From assembly GCA_903853185.1 (NCBI GenBank), contig CAINSX010000013.1, positions 1 through 7,766 on the forward strand: DNA of 7,766 nucleotides. Reading direction: 5' to 3'. The notes beneath the pieces were generated by a model, which had not been told where the DNA came from, made no database searches, and saw only the letters and a program-made list of their open reading frames with translations. This document shows, piece by piece, positions 1 through 6,669 of this stretch. Positions within the stretch are counted from its first letter, which is position 1. Each line of letters starts with the position of its first letter. A program made the translations under genes and the position numbers. The stretch is from an uncultured Opitutia bacterium (GTDB taxonomy: Bacteria; Verrucomicrobiota; Verrucomicrobiia; Opitutales; UBA953).

Positions 1-601
1 TCGGCAGGAAGTGCTGATGCTCGGGCGGCAGGACGCAGAAGCCGAGGCGCTCGTAGATCGCCGGTTTGATCTCGGAGAAGAGCACGAAGCGAAGGTCCGG
101 CTGGGCGAAGCGATGCAGCTCCATGACGGCGCGCAGCAGCAGCGAACCGTAACCCTTGCCACGGTGCTCCGGGGAGGTCGCCACAGAGGCGAAGCCGATG
201 AGGCTTTCGCGGAAACGCAGGACGTTCAACGCGGAGACCGGCTGGCCGGACGCATCCTCGAGCAGGTAACGCGTGCCGCGCAGGTGGTTCGGATCGCGGT
301 CCTTGGCGGCGCAATACTCGTCGAAGGTCTTCTCCTGCTTCCATGCGTCGAAGCCGAAGGCCAGGACGGCACGGAGATCCTCCGGCTGCACGAGACGCAG
401 ACGGCCCACGGGCGTGAAACGCTGACGACCGTCTTCGATCGCGCCTTCGAACATCGGTTGCGGGCGGACCCACGTGCGCGCCTCGGGATTATCATACAGG
501 CAGCGGTAGACCACCTGCGGCGAAAGGTCCTCGGAATGCGCGGCGACTCCGAGCCGGAGGTAGTGGTTGCCTTTATAGTGGCGGTACAGGTTCCAGGACA
601 T
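1..601 (-). CDS. DUF1653 domain fused to GNAT-family N-acetyltransferase (3' end cut off by window)
   Basis: The reading frame opens at ATG 601-599 and stays open to base 1, giving 200 codons with the C-terminus beyond the window. Residues 4-52 resemble DUF1653: YRHYKGNHY at 6-14, LGVAAHSE at 17-24, VVYRCLY at 30-36 and WVRPQPMF at 44-51. Residues about 66-200 form a GNAT domain. It has the acetyl-CoA pyrophosphate loop HRGKGYG at 146-152, preceded by a beta strand (IGFASVATSPE), and the late motif YERLGF at 183-188. GNAT enzymes move an acetyl group from acetyl-CoA to an amine; the substrate cannot be read from the sequence, and DUF1653 has no firm function. The start is chosen because DUF1653 begins right after it. 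No Shine-Dalgarno motif precedes the start, and the upstream DNA is repeat copy A. It lies 114 bases downstream of lepB on the same strand, so co-transcription is possible but not assured. Confidence 0.85.
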   Translation of the reverse strand, partial: MSWNLYRHYKGNHYLRLGVAAHSEDLSPQVVYRCLYDNPEARTWVRPQPMFEGAIEDGRQRFTPVGRLRLVQPEDLRAVLAFGFDAWKQEKTFDEYCAAKDRDPNHLRGTRYLLEDASGQPVSALNVLRFRESLIGFASVATSPEHRGKGYGSLLLRAVMELHRFAQPDLRFVLFSEIKPAIYERLGFCVLPPEHQHFLP

Positions 602-694
602 GGGTACACAAGGGGGCATGGTGACACGGGGACACGCTGGCAAGGCTGTTGAGCCAACCCCCATGTCACCTTGCCCACGTGCCCACCTGGCCCA
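602..694. repeat. Octamer-based inverted repeat, copy A
   Basis: Two arms are built from consecutive 8-base units. The left arm on the plus strand (609-648) reads CAAGGGGG, CATGGTGA, CACGGGGA, CACGCTGG, CAAGGCTG. The right arm (658-689) holds units of the same pattern on the minus strand: CAGGTGGG, CACGTGGG, CAAGGTGA, CATGGGGG. The centre has a small GGCT/AGCC hairpin (644-655). Seventeen bases at 670-686 are identical to 6760-6776 of copy C, and 620-636 match 6720-6736 with one difference. The element fills nearly the whole lepB-acetyltransferase gap and reaches the acetyltransferase start codon. It could fold in RNA and act as a terminator, processing site or attenuator, or be a miniature mobile repeat; the sequence does not decide. 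Confidence 0.85.
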
Positions 695-715
695 TGGGCG
701 GACGGCGTCCGCCCA
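695..715 (-). terminator. Hairpin directly after the lepB stop codon
   Basis: TGGGCGGAC (695-703) and GTCCGCCCA (707-715) are perfect inverted repeats around GGC, giving a GC-rich 9-bp stem with a 3-base loop. On the lepB transcript the stem begins at the base after the TAG stop (718-716). There is no run of U after it, so it is not a classical intrinsic terminator. It may instead protect the 3' end of the message or slow polymerase. It merges directly into repeat copy A. Confidence 0.5.
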
Positions 716-2059
716 CTATTTCGCCGGGCCCCAGTGGGACGTGAAGGGGTGCAGGATGAAGAGCGGCTTGCCGACGACGTCCTGGGCAGGCACCTCGCCC
801 CAGCCGCGCGAGTCATAGCTGTTGGCCGAGTTATCACCCATCGCGAAGTAATGCCCAGTCGTCACGGTGTATTCCTGCTGCAACGGGATCGCGTAGCGAT
901 CGCCACCGGCCTCTGGTAGGTAACCGAAGTAGCCCTTGTCCATCGCGCGCTGGCTGTTGAGCACCATCGGCTCGGGCGAGGTCACGACCTTGCCGTCGAC
1001 GAAAAGTTCGCCCTGCTCGCCCACGCGGAGCTTCTGTCCCGGGATGCCGGCGAGACGCTTGACGTAATAGTTCTGCGAAGGCTGGCCGTATTGGTCGTTA
1101 AGGCCGGGGATATTGTTCGTGCGGAAGACGAACGTGTCGCCGCGGGAGGGATCGACGACGTTGTAGGACATGCGATCCACGAAGAGCATGTCGCCCGTGA
1201 GAATATCGAAGTTGAGCATCGTCTGGCCGGCGATCCCTTGTTTGCCGGTCATGAGCACCGGGCCGAACGGACCGTTTTTAATGCGCCCGTCGCGGGCGGC
1301 CTTGGCGAAGACCACGCGCCAGCGATCCTGATCCTGACGAGGCAGCTTGAGCTTGGCCTCCTCGGGGAAGAACGTCTTCAGCAGCACCGTCTCGAAGCCA
1401 AAGTCGGCCGTCATGACGACGGACTGCATGGTATTGCCGACCAGGATCTGATGCTTATCGGCCGGACCCTTCCAGATACCCGTGCCAAAGATGCCGTCGT
1501 CGATGATCCGCTGGCGAGAGCTCAGGCCGTATTCGACCTGATTATTCCCATAGCGGTTCATCACGATAGGGATACCGATCTCGCCGGTCGCTTCGGCCGG
1601 GATCACGTAAGTCCAAGTCCACTGGACCTTCTCGAGCAGGCGCACTGGAAGGCTCGGGACGGGCTCATCGGCGGAACGCACCTCGGCGGTCATGCCGTTG
1701 TAGGTGGGCCACATGGAGTTCGTGGGAATCTTAAACGGCTGCAGGAAGAAGCTACGAATCGAACCGGCCACGATGGCGGCCATGACCACCATCTCGGTCC
1801 AATCCGTGCCGGAGGTCAGCGGGTAGATCTTGCCGCCATTGCGGACGAGCACCTCGTGGAGCTGATTGATGAGCACCTCGACCTGCGTGAGCTCGATTGT
1901 TCGGTTCTTGGAAGCTGCGCGGACCTTGTCGGCCAGCTCGAGCTGTTCGTTCAGGGCTTCCTTGGTCAGGACGTCGCCACGGTAGAGTTCGACCTTCTCC
2001 GATGACTCGAGCAAGGCCTTGCCAATCTTGCGGAGCTTACGTCGATAGTAGAAGGACAT
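716..2059 (-). CDS. lepB: Signal peptidase I with a large insertion after the catalytic serine
   Basis: This membrane-bound serine protease removes signal peptides from exported proteins on the outer face of the cytoplasmic membrane. The 447-residue product starts with a basic, helical N-terminal part (about 1-85, probably cytosolic). One membrane segment follows at about 87-109, then the catalytic-serine box IPTNSMWPT (Ser115). The strand LTGDMLFVDR comes at 287-296, then RGDTFVFR (307-313), the catalytic-lysine box YYVKRLAGIPG (Lys334) and MGDNSANSYDSRGWG (407-421). Both members of the Ser/Lys dyad are therefore present. In E. coli LepB the strand corresponding to 287-296 follows the serine box almost at once; here about 165 residues lie between them. 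The enzyme is also longer than E. coli LepB (324 aa). It lies 57 bases downstream of lepA, the classical lepA-lepB pairing. The ATG at 2059 has only a CCTTCCC tract before it and no Shine-Dalgarno motif. Confidence 0.95.
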   Translation of the reverse strand: MSFYYRRKLRKIGKALLESSEKVELYRGDVLTKEALNEQLELADKVRAASKNRTIELTQVEVLINQLHEVLVRNGGKIYPLTSGTDWTEMVVMAAIVAGSIRSFFLQPFKIPTNSMWPTYNGMTAEVRSADEPVPSLPVRLLEKVQWTWTYVIPAEATGEIGIPIVMNRYGNNQVEYGLSSRQRIIDDGIFGTGIWKGPADKHQILVGNTMQSVVMTADFGFETVLLKTFFPEEAKLKLPRQDQDRWRVVFAKAARDGRIKNGPFGPVLMTGKQGIAGQTMLNFDILTGDMLFVDRMSYNVVDPSRGDTFVFRTNNIPGLNDQYGQPSQNYYVKRLAGIPGQKLRVGEQGELFVDGKVVTSPEPMVLNSQRAMDKGYFGYLPEAGGDRYAIPLQQEYTVTTGHYFAMGDNSANSYDSRGWGEVPAQDVVGKPLFILHPFTSHWGPAK

Positions 2060-2093
2060 GGGAAGGACCCGCCTAAACTAACATCCACTCCAC

Positions 2094-2126
2094 CGAGGGA
2101 AAGCCCGAATTGGGGCTTAACCCTCG
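2094..2126 (-). terminator. Hairpin overlapping the lepA stop codon
   Basis: CGAGGG (2094-2099) pairs with CCCTCG (2121-2126), and AAGCCC (2101-2106) pairs with GGGCTT (2113-2118). This gives two 6-bp stems stacked across a small internal loop and closed by six bases. The lepA TAA (2119-2117) and its last codons lie inside the upstream arm. The downstream arm has no U-tract. It may be a weak terminator or a processing signal between lepA and lepB; the function is inferred from position only. Confidence 0.45.
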
Positions 2127-3916
2127 TTCTTGAGGATCTTGATGAAGGCTTCCTGCGGGATGTCGACCTTGCCGATCTGCTTCATGCGCTTCTTGCCCTC
2201 CTTCTGCTTGTCGAGGAGTTTGCGCTTACGGGAGATGTCGCCGCCGTAGCACTTCGCGGTCACGTCCTTGCCGACAGAGCCAATGGTCTCGCGGGCGATA
2301 ACCTTGGAGCCGACGGCCGCCTGGATGGCGATCTTGAAAAGCTGGCGCGGGAGGAGCTCCTTAAGCCGCTCGCAAAGGTTACGACCGCGGCCTTCGGCCT
2401 TGGAGGCGTGGACGATCGAGGAGAACGCGTCGACGGGCTCTTCATTAACGCGGATGTCCATCTTCACGAGGTCGGAGGTGACGTATTCGCCGAGCTCGTA
2501 GTCCATCGAGCCGTAGCCGCGGGTGATGGACTTCATGCGGTCGTTGAAATCGACGAGGATCTCGTTGAGCGGCAGGAGGCAGACGAGGACGACGCGGTCG
2601 CCGTCGATGGTCTCGGTACGTTCGCAGACGCCGCGCTTCTCTTGGACGAGCGTGAGCATGTCGCCGATCGCGGTGCCGGGGATGTGGATATGGGCACGGA
2701 TCGTCGGCTCTTCGATGTGCTCGATGGCGGACGGGTCCGGCATGACGACCGGGTTGTCCAGGATGTGCTCCACGCCATCGGTGGTATAGACCTTATAAAC
2801 GACCGACGGGTAGGTCGAAAGGATGTCGAGGTCGTACTCGCGACGCAGGCGCTCCTGGACGATCTCCATGTGCAGGAGGCCGAGGAAGCCGCAGCGGAAA
2901 CCGAAGCCCAGCGCGCTCGAACTCTCGGCGGTATAGGTCAGCGAGGAGTCGTTGATCGCGAGTTTGGCGAGCGAGGTCTTGAGCTTCTCATAGTCGGCCG
3001 TGTCGAGCGGGTAAATACCACTGAACACCATCGGGCTGACCTCCTTGAAGCCCGGGACGGGCTCCTTGGCGGGATCATTGGCGAGGGTGATTGTGTCGCC
3101 GACCTTCGCGTCCGCGACTTCGCGGATATTGATGACGAGGTAACCGACGCAACCCGGACCGAGTTCGTCCTGAGGCTTCATCTTCGGGGAGAAGATGCCG
3201 ACTTCCTTAATGACGGAGCGGACGCCGTTGTGCATCATCTCGATCGTCTGGCCGGCCTTGAAGGTGCCCGAGAAGACGCGGACGTAGCTGATGACGCCCT
3301 TGTAGGAGTCGAAGAGGGAGTCGAAGACCAGCGCGCGGTGGTGCGGGTATTCGGACCAGCGGGGCGGCGGGACGCGCTTGATGATCGCGGCGAAGATCTC
3401 GTCGATGCCGATGCCGGACTTGCCCGAGGCCAGGACGGCGTCCTGCGCGGGGATGGTGAGGATGTCCTCGACCTGACGGCGCGCTTCTTCGGGGCGGGCG
3501 CTCGGGAGGTCGACCTTATTAATGACCGGGACGATCTCGAGGCCCTGATTCATCGCGAGGGTGGCGTTGGCGACCGTCTGGGCTTCCACGCCCTGGGACG
3601 CGTCGATCAGGAGCACCGCGCCTTCGCAGGCGGCGAGGGAGCGCGAGACTTCGTAGGCGAAGTCGACGTGTCCCGGGGTGTCGATGAGATTGAGAATATA
3701 CTGCTTACCGTCCGGCGCGGTGAAGTTCATCGTCACCGGGTGGCACTTGATCGTGATGCCCTTCTCGCGCTCGAGGTCCATCGCGTCGAGGAGCTGCTCC
3801 TTCATCTGGCGCTTCTCGATCGTTTTCGTGTGCTCGAGGAGGCGGTCGGAAAGGGTCGTCTTGCCGTGGTCGACGTGCGCGATGATGCAGAAGTTGCGGA
3901 TGTGGTCTAAGGACAC
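2117..3916 (-). CDS. lepA: Elongation factor 4 (LepA), ribosome-associated GTPase
   Basis: LepA is a translational GTPase that binds the ribosome, promotes back-translocation in vitro and affects initiation and ribosome biogenesis. The 599-residue product is the same length as E. coli LepA. GTPase motifs run in order: the P-loop region AHVDHGKTT (13-21), EKGIT switch I (51-55), DTPGH (79-83), NKVD (133-136) and SGKSG (164-168). Domain II, the EF-G-like domains and the LepA-specific C-terminal domain follow; the last carries CYGGDISRKRKLL and KEGKKRMKQIGKVDIPQEAF near the end. The start is a GTG (3916-3914). It puts MSLDHIRNF directly before the P-loop strand, as expected for the family, and no better upstream start is in frame. 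There is no Shine-Dalgarno motif; CCCTTTCCC lies eight bases before the GTG. It sits between fabD and lepB on the same strand. Confidence 0.98.
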   Translation of the reverse strand: MSLDHIRNFCIIAHVDHGKTTLSDRLLEHTKTIEKRQMKEQLLDAMDLEREKGITIKCHPVTMNFTAPDGKQYILNLIDTPGHVDFAYEVSRSLAACEGAVLLIDASQGVEAQTVANATLAMNQGLEIVPVINKVDLPSARPEEARRQVEDILTIPAQDAVLASGKSGIGIDEIFAAIIKRVPPPRWSEYPHHRALVFDSLFDSYKGVISYVRVFSGTFKAGQTIEMMHNGVRSVIKEVGIFSPKMKPQDELGPGCVGYLVINIREVADAKVGDTITLANDPAKEPVPGFKEVSPMVFSGIYPLDTADYEKLKTSLAKLAINDSSLTYTAESSSALGFGFRCGFLGLLHMEIVQERLRREYDLDILSTYPSVVYKVYTTDGVEHILDNPVVMPDPSAIEHIEEPTIRAHIHIPGTAIGDMLTLVQEKRGVCERTETIDGDRVVLVCLLPLNEILVDFNDRMKSITRGYGSMDYELGEYVTSDLVKMDIRVNEEPVDAFSSIVHASKAEGRGRNLCERLKELLPRQLFKIAIQAAVGSKVIARETIGSVGKDVTAKCYGGDISRKRKLLDKQKEGKKRMKQIGKVDIPQEAFIKILKNEG

Positions 3917-3924
3917 GGTAAAGA

Positions 3925-3933
3925 GGGAAAGGG
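3925..3933 (-). promoter_or_regulatory. Pyrimidine tract before the lepA start
   Basis: On the lepA strand these bases read CCCTTTCCC and end eight bases before the GTG start. No GGAGG-like sequence is present. Comparable tracts precede purH, parB and fabD. An S1-assisted or otherwise Shine-Dalgarno-independent initiation signal is inferred. Confidence 0.35.
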
Positions 3934-3951
3934 CTTAATAGGACTGCGGAC

Positions 3952-3988
3952 GGGGCGCTTGTCCAGCGTTAGCCCCCGACCGAAGGGG
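3952..3988 (-). promoter_or_regulatory. Possible alternative hairpins between fabD and lepA
   Basis: On the lepA-strand transcript the G-tract from 3977-3973 can pair with CCCC at 3988-3985, just after the fabD stop. It can instead pair with CCCC at 3955-3952, enclosing a CGCT/AGCG inner stem (3956-3959 with 3965-3968). The two pairings exclude each other, as in attenuators. The stems are only 4-5 bp each and no U-run or leader peptide is evident, so regulation here is speculative. Seen on the plus strand, CCCC/GGGG is followed by TTTT, but no plus-strand gene precedes it. Confidence 0.2.
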
Positions 3989-3990
3989 TT

Positions 3991-4899
3991 TTAGGCGGGA
4001 ATATCGGCGAACTCGTGCAACGAGGCCACCGGGGCCGCGGGCGCGGAGCGCTTCATCATCCCGGCCAGGACGCCGCCGGGTCCGCATTCGTAGAACTGGG
4101 CGATGCCGGTGTCGGCCGCGGCCTTGCAATCGTCTTCCCAGAGCACCGATGAGACCACCTGCTTGACCAACGCGGTGCGCAGATCGGCCGGCTCGGCGAG
4201 CGTGCCACCGGTGGTGTTCGAGTAGACGGTGACCTGAGGACGCTTGAATTCGACGCCCTGGAGGAAGGCTTCGAAAGCCTGGCGGGCCGGCTCCATCAGG
4301 CGACTGTGGTAGGCGCCCGCGACGACGAGAGGCTTCACGAGCTTGAAGGCGCCAAACTCCTTGGCGCGGGCGACGGCCTGGGCGACCTTCTCGGCGTCGC
4401 CGGAGATCACGACCTGGCCGGGGCAGTTGAAGTTCGCGGCGTCGATATCGAACGCGGCGCAGAGTTTAAAGATCTCGTCGCGGGTGCCACCGATAACCGC
4501 GGCCATGCCGCCCTTGGTCTGGTCACAGGCGAGCTGCATCAGGCGACCGCGTTCGGCGACGACCTTGAGGCCGGTCTCGAAATCCCAAACACCGGCGAAA
4601 GCGTAGGCGGTCAGTTCGCCGAGAGACAGGCCGAGGCAGGCCTTGAGGTCATCGAGCTTGCCGCGCTCCTTGAGGATCTGGGCGATGGCGTAGCCCTGGA
4701 CGTAGAGAGCCGGCTGGCAGACACGGGTCTCGGTCAGGAGCTCGGCCGGGCCTTCGAAGCAGGCCTGACGGAGGTCGAACGGCAGCACCTTGGCGGCGCG
4801 GTCATAGAGGTCCTTGGCGGAGGCGGATCCTTCGTACAGGGACTTGCCCATACCGACGACTTGGGCGCCTTGACCGGAGAACAGGAGAGCAGTGGACAT
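3991..4899 (-). CDS. fabD: Malonyl-CoA:acyl carrier protein transacylase
   Basis: FabD moves malonyl from CoA to acyl carrier protein, supplying the two-carbon donor for type II fatty acid synthesis in the cytosol. The product is 302 residues, close to E. coli FabD (309). The N-terminal strand ALLFSGQGAQ (4-13) carries the oxyanion-hole glutamine region. GLSLGELTAY (90-99) contains the catalytic Ser92. ERGRLM (116-121) holds Arg117, which binds the malonyl carboxylate. GAYHSRLM (195-202) holds the catalytic His198, and YECGPGGVLAG (270-280) is the C-terminal family signature. The frame is open upstream to an ATG at 5007, but ATG 4899 is chosen because the conserved first strand starts right after it and the extra 36 residues would be encoded by repeat copy B. 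No fabH, fabG or acpP is adjacent. It heads the probable fabD-lepA-lepB run and diverges from purH. Confidence 0.96.
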   Translation of the reverse strand: MSTALLFSGQGAQVVGMGKSLYEGSASAKDLYDRAAKVLPFDLRQACFEGPAELLTETRVCQPALYVQGYAIAQILKERGKLDDLKACLGLSLGELTAYAFAGVWDFETGLKVVAERGRLMQLACDQTKGGMAAVIGGTRDEIFKLCAAFDIDAANFNCPGQVVISGDAEKVAQAVARAKEFGAFKLVKPLVVAGAYHSRLMEPARQAFEAFLQGVEFKRPQVTVYSNTTGGTLAEPADLRTALVKQVVSSVLWEDDCKAAADTGIAQFYECGPGGVLAGMMKRSAPAAPVASLHEFADIPA

Positions 4900-4911
4900 T
4901 GGTAGGAGGGA

Positions 4912-4922
4912 GGGAAAAAGGG
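4912..4922 (-). promoter_or_regulatory. Pyrimidine tract before the fabD start
   Basis: On the fabD strand these bases read CCCTTTTTCCC, followed by more pyrimidines (TCCCTCCTACCA) up to the ATG at 4899. No Shine-Dalgarno sequence occurs. The pattern matches the tracts before lepA, purH and parB and supports 4899 as the used start. Confidence 0.35.
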
Positions 4923-4949
4923 CGGAAGGGTCAATGATGGAGAGAAAGG

Positions 4950-5065
4950 CAAGGGGGTATGCTGGCAAGGGGACACGGGGACATGCGGAGATACCAAAAA
5001 AGGACATAGGAGGGAAAAGGCTTACTGGCCGTGCCCACGTGTCACCGTGCCCACGTGCCCCCTTA
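4950..5065. repeat. Octamer-based inverted repeat, copy B
   Basis: The left arm (4950-4989) is five exact 8-base steps on the plus strand: CAAGGGGG, TATGCTGG, CAAGGGGA, CACGGGGA, CATGCGGA. The right arm (5026-5065) is five steps on the minus strand: TAAGGGGG, CACGTGGG, CACGGTGA, CACGTGGG, CACGGCCA. A 36-base centre (4990-5025) separates them and contains an A-rich stretch. As in copies A and C, the left arm is rich in GGGGA and the right arm in CACGTG, so all copies point the same way. It lies in the divergent fabD-purH region, where it could affect either promoter. Confidence 0.85.
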
Positions 5066-5113
5066 AAAGTCCCACCTTAACTTGACCACCCCCACCCCTC
5101 CCCCTACCCCTAG

Positions 5114-5120
5114 CCCTTTC
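5114..5120 (+). promoter_or_regulatory. Pyrimidine tract before the purH start
   Basis: CCCTTTC lies seven bases before the purH ATG, inside a long C/T-rich leader (5085-5124). No GGAGG-like sequence is present. The same motif precedes lepA and parB at a similar distance. Confidence 0.35.
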
Positions 5121-5127
5121 TTTCACC

Positions 5128-6669
5128 ATGCCCATCGCCCTACTCTCCGTCAGCGACAAGACTGGCCTCCTGCCCTTCGCCCAGGCCCTCGTCAAAGAAC
5201 ACGGCTACAAGCTCCTCTCGACCGGCGGCACCTCGAAGATGCTGCGCGACGCCGGCCTGCCGGTGACCGATGTCAGCGAACACACGGGCTTCCCCGAGAT
5301 CATGGAAGGGCGCGTAAAGACCCTGCACCCGAAGGTCCACGGCGGCCTCCTCTGCCGTCGCGATTCGCAGGAGCACCTCGACGAAGCCAAGAAGCACGGT
5401 ATCGACCTCATCGACCTCGTCGTCGTGAACCTCTATCCGTTCGAAGCCACCGTCGCGAAGCCGAACTGCTCGTTCGAGGACGCCATCGAGAACATCGACA
5501 TCGGCGGCCCGTCCATGCTGCGCAGCGCGGCCAAGAATCACGCCTCCGTCTCCGTCGTCACCGACCCCGCCGACTACGAGCGCGTGCTCGCCGCCATGAA
5601 GGCCCCGGAGACCCTCGGCGAACTCCGCCGCGAACTCGCCCTCAAGGTCTTCCAGCGTACCTCGGCCTACGATGCCGCGATCGCCAACTACCTCGAATCC
5701 CAGGCCCAGCCCGGCCTCGGCAATGTCCTCGGCCTGCCCTCCCGCTTCACCTCGACCCTGCCCATCGCCCAGCGTCTCCGCTACGGCGAAAACCCGCACC
5801 AGCAGGCCGCCCTCTACGGCTCGTTCCACGAGGCCTTCGAACAGCTGCAGGGCAAGGAGCTCAGCTATAACAACATCCTCGATATCACCGCCGCGACCTA
5901 CCTCATCGGCGAGTTCGAGCGCCCGACGATCTGCATCCTGAAGCACACCAACCCGTGCGGCGTGGCTTCGGCCGACACCCTCCTCGAGGCCTGGCACAAG
6001 GCCTTCGAGACCGATAAGCAGGCCCCGTTCGGTGGCATCATCGTCGCTAACCGCACCGTCGACAAGGGCCTCGCCGAGGCCATTGCCGAAATCTTCTCCG
6101 AAGTCATCATCGCGCCGGAATTCGACGCCGACGCCCTCGCGATTTTCGGCAAGAAGAAGAATCTCCGCCTCATGCGCGCCAAGGTCGGACTCCGCGCCGA
6201 CACCCTCCGCGAAGTCCGTGCCGTCATCGGCGGCGTGCTCGTCCAGGACCGCGACCAGAAGCCCGCCAACCCGCGCGACTTCAAGATCGTCACCCAGCGC
6301 GCCCCGACGGCCGACGAGATGACCGCCCTGCTCTTCGGCTGGCGCGTCGTCCGCCACGTGAAGTCCAACGCCATCGTCTACGCCGGCAAGGAACGTACAC
6401 TCAGCGTGGGTGCTGGCCAGATGTCCCGTATCGACTCTTCCCGCATCGCGGTCTGGAAGGCCGGCGAAGCCAAGCTCTCGCTGACGGGCTCGGCCATCGC
6501 GTCCGACGCCTTCTTCCCCTTCCCGGACGGCCTCCTCGCCGCGGCCGACGCCGGCGCGACCTGCGCCATCCAGCCAGGAGGCTCCGTGAAGGATGCCGAT
6601 GTCATTGCCGCCGCCGACGCGCGAGGCATGGCGATGGTCTTCACCGGGATGCGCCACTTTAAGCACTGA
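5128..6669 (+). CDS. purH: Bifunctional AICAR transformylase / IMP cyclohydrolase
   Basis: PurH carries out the last two steps of de novo IMP synthesis. It formylates AICAR with 10-formyl-tetrahydrofolate and then closes the ring of FAICAR. The 513-residue product has the usual length. The N-terminal cyclohydrolase domain (about 1-195) shows SVSDKTGL (7-14), STGGT (31-35), GRVKTLHPKVHGG (61-73), NLYPF (101-105) and IDIGGPSMLRSAAKN (123-137). The C-terminal transformylase domain shows RYGENPHQ (218-225), the catalytic KHTNPCG (Lys272, His273), PFGGI (300-304), DAFFPFPDG (460-468) and IQPGGSVKD (481-489). It ends FKH in a strong hairpin that spans the stop codon. It is the only complete plus-strand gene here, with no other pur genes adjacent, diverging from fabD and converging on parB. 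The ATG follows a CCCTTTC tract and no Shine-Dalgarno motif. Confidence 0.98.
   Translation: MPIALLSVSDKTGLLPFAQALVKEHGYKLLSTGGTSKMLRDAGLPVTDVSEHTGFPEIMEGRVKTLHPKVHGGLLCRRDSQEHLDEAKKHGIDLIDLVVVNLYPFEATVAKPNCSFEDAIENIDIGGPSMLRSAAKNHASVSVVTDPADYERVLAAMKAPETLGELRRELALKVFQRTSAYDAAIANYLESQAQPGLGNVLGLPSRFTSTLPIAQRLRYGENPHQQAALYGSFHEAFEQLQGKELSYNNILDITAATYLIGEFERPTICILKHTNPCGVASADTLLEAWHKAFETDKQAPFGGIIVANRTVDKGLAEAIAEIFSEVIIAPEFDADALAIFGKKKNLRLMRAKVGLRADTLREVRAVIGGVLVQDRDQKPANPRDFKIVTQRAPTADEMTALLFGWRVVRHVKSNAIVYAGKERTLSVGAGQMSRIDSSRIAVWKAGEAKLSLTGSAIASDAFFPFPDGLLAAADAGATCAIQPGGSVKDADVIAAADARGMAMVFTGMRHFKH

Larger units (their letters stand above)
4900..5127. promoter_or_regulatory. Divergent fabD/purH upstream region
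   Basis: These 228 bases must hold the promoters for fabD (minus) and purH (plus), since no gene lies between them. Half is taken up by repeat copy B. A TTGACC at 5082-5087 could serve as a -35 box for purH, but no convincing -10 box follows at the proper distance in the C-rich leader. No convincing fabD promoter was seen either. I saw no clear PurR-like operator or purine riboswitch. Confidence 0.35.

Noticed and set aside
226..837. 203-codon minus-strand frame across the acetyltransferase start and lepB end
   Set aside because: It is rich in Arg, Ser and Pro, which is typical of an out-of-frame reading of GC-rich genes, and it overlaps two supported genes and repeat A.
2408..3910. 500-codon open frame antisense to lepA
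   Set aside because: It is fully opposite a textbook LepA. In GC-rich genes with strong third-position bias, long antisense frames arise by default, and its translation (rich in D, V, E, G, R) has no recognisable domain.
3973..3992. CCCC/GGGG plus TTTT as an intrinsic terminator on the plus strand
   Set aside because: The stem is only 4 bp and no plus-strand gene lies upstream of it to terminate; the T-run is part of the fabD stop region read on the other strand.
4168..4635. FabD Leu91 in GLSLGE in place of the His seen in E. coli GHSLGE
   Set aside because: GLSLGE is a common variant in bacterial FabD proteins. Ser92, Arg117 and His198 are all present, so no loss of activity is implied.
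4900..5007. 36-residue N-terminal extension of FabD from ATG 5007
   Set aside because: The extension is encoded by the repeat and is low in complexity. The conserved FabD first strand begins right after ATG 4899, and the product from 4899 has the normal family length.
5140..6666. 508-codon open frame antisense to purH
   Set aside because: It is an antisense shadow of a complete, well-conserved PurH, with biased composition and no motifs.
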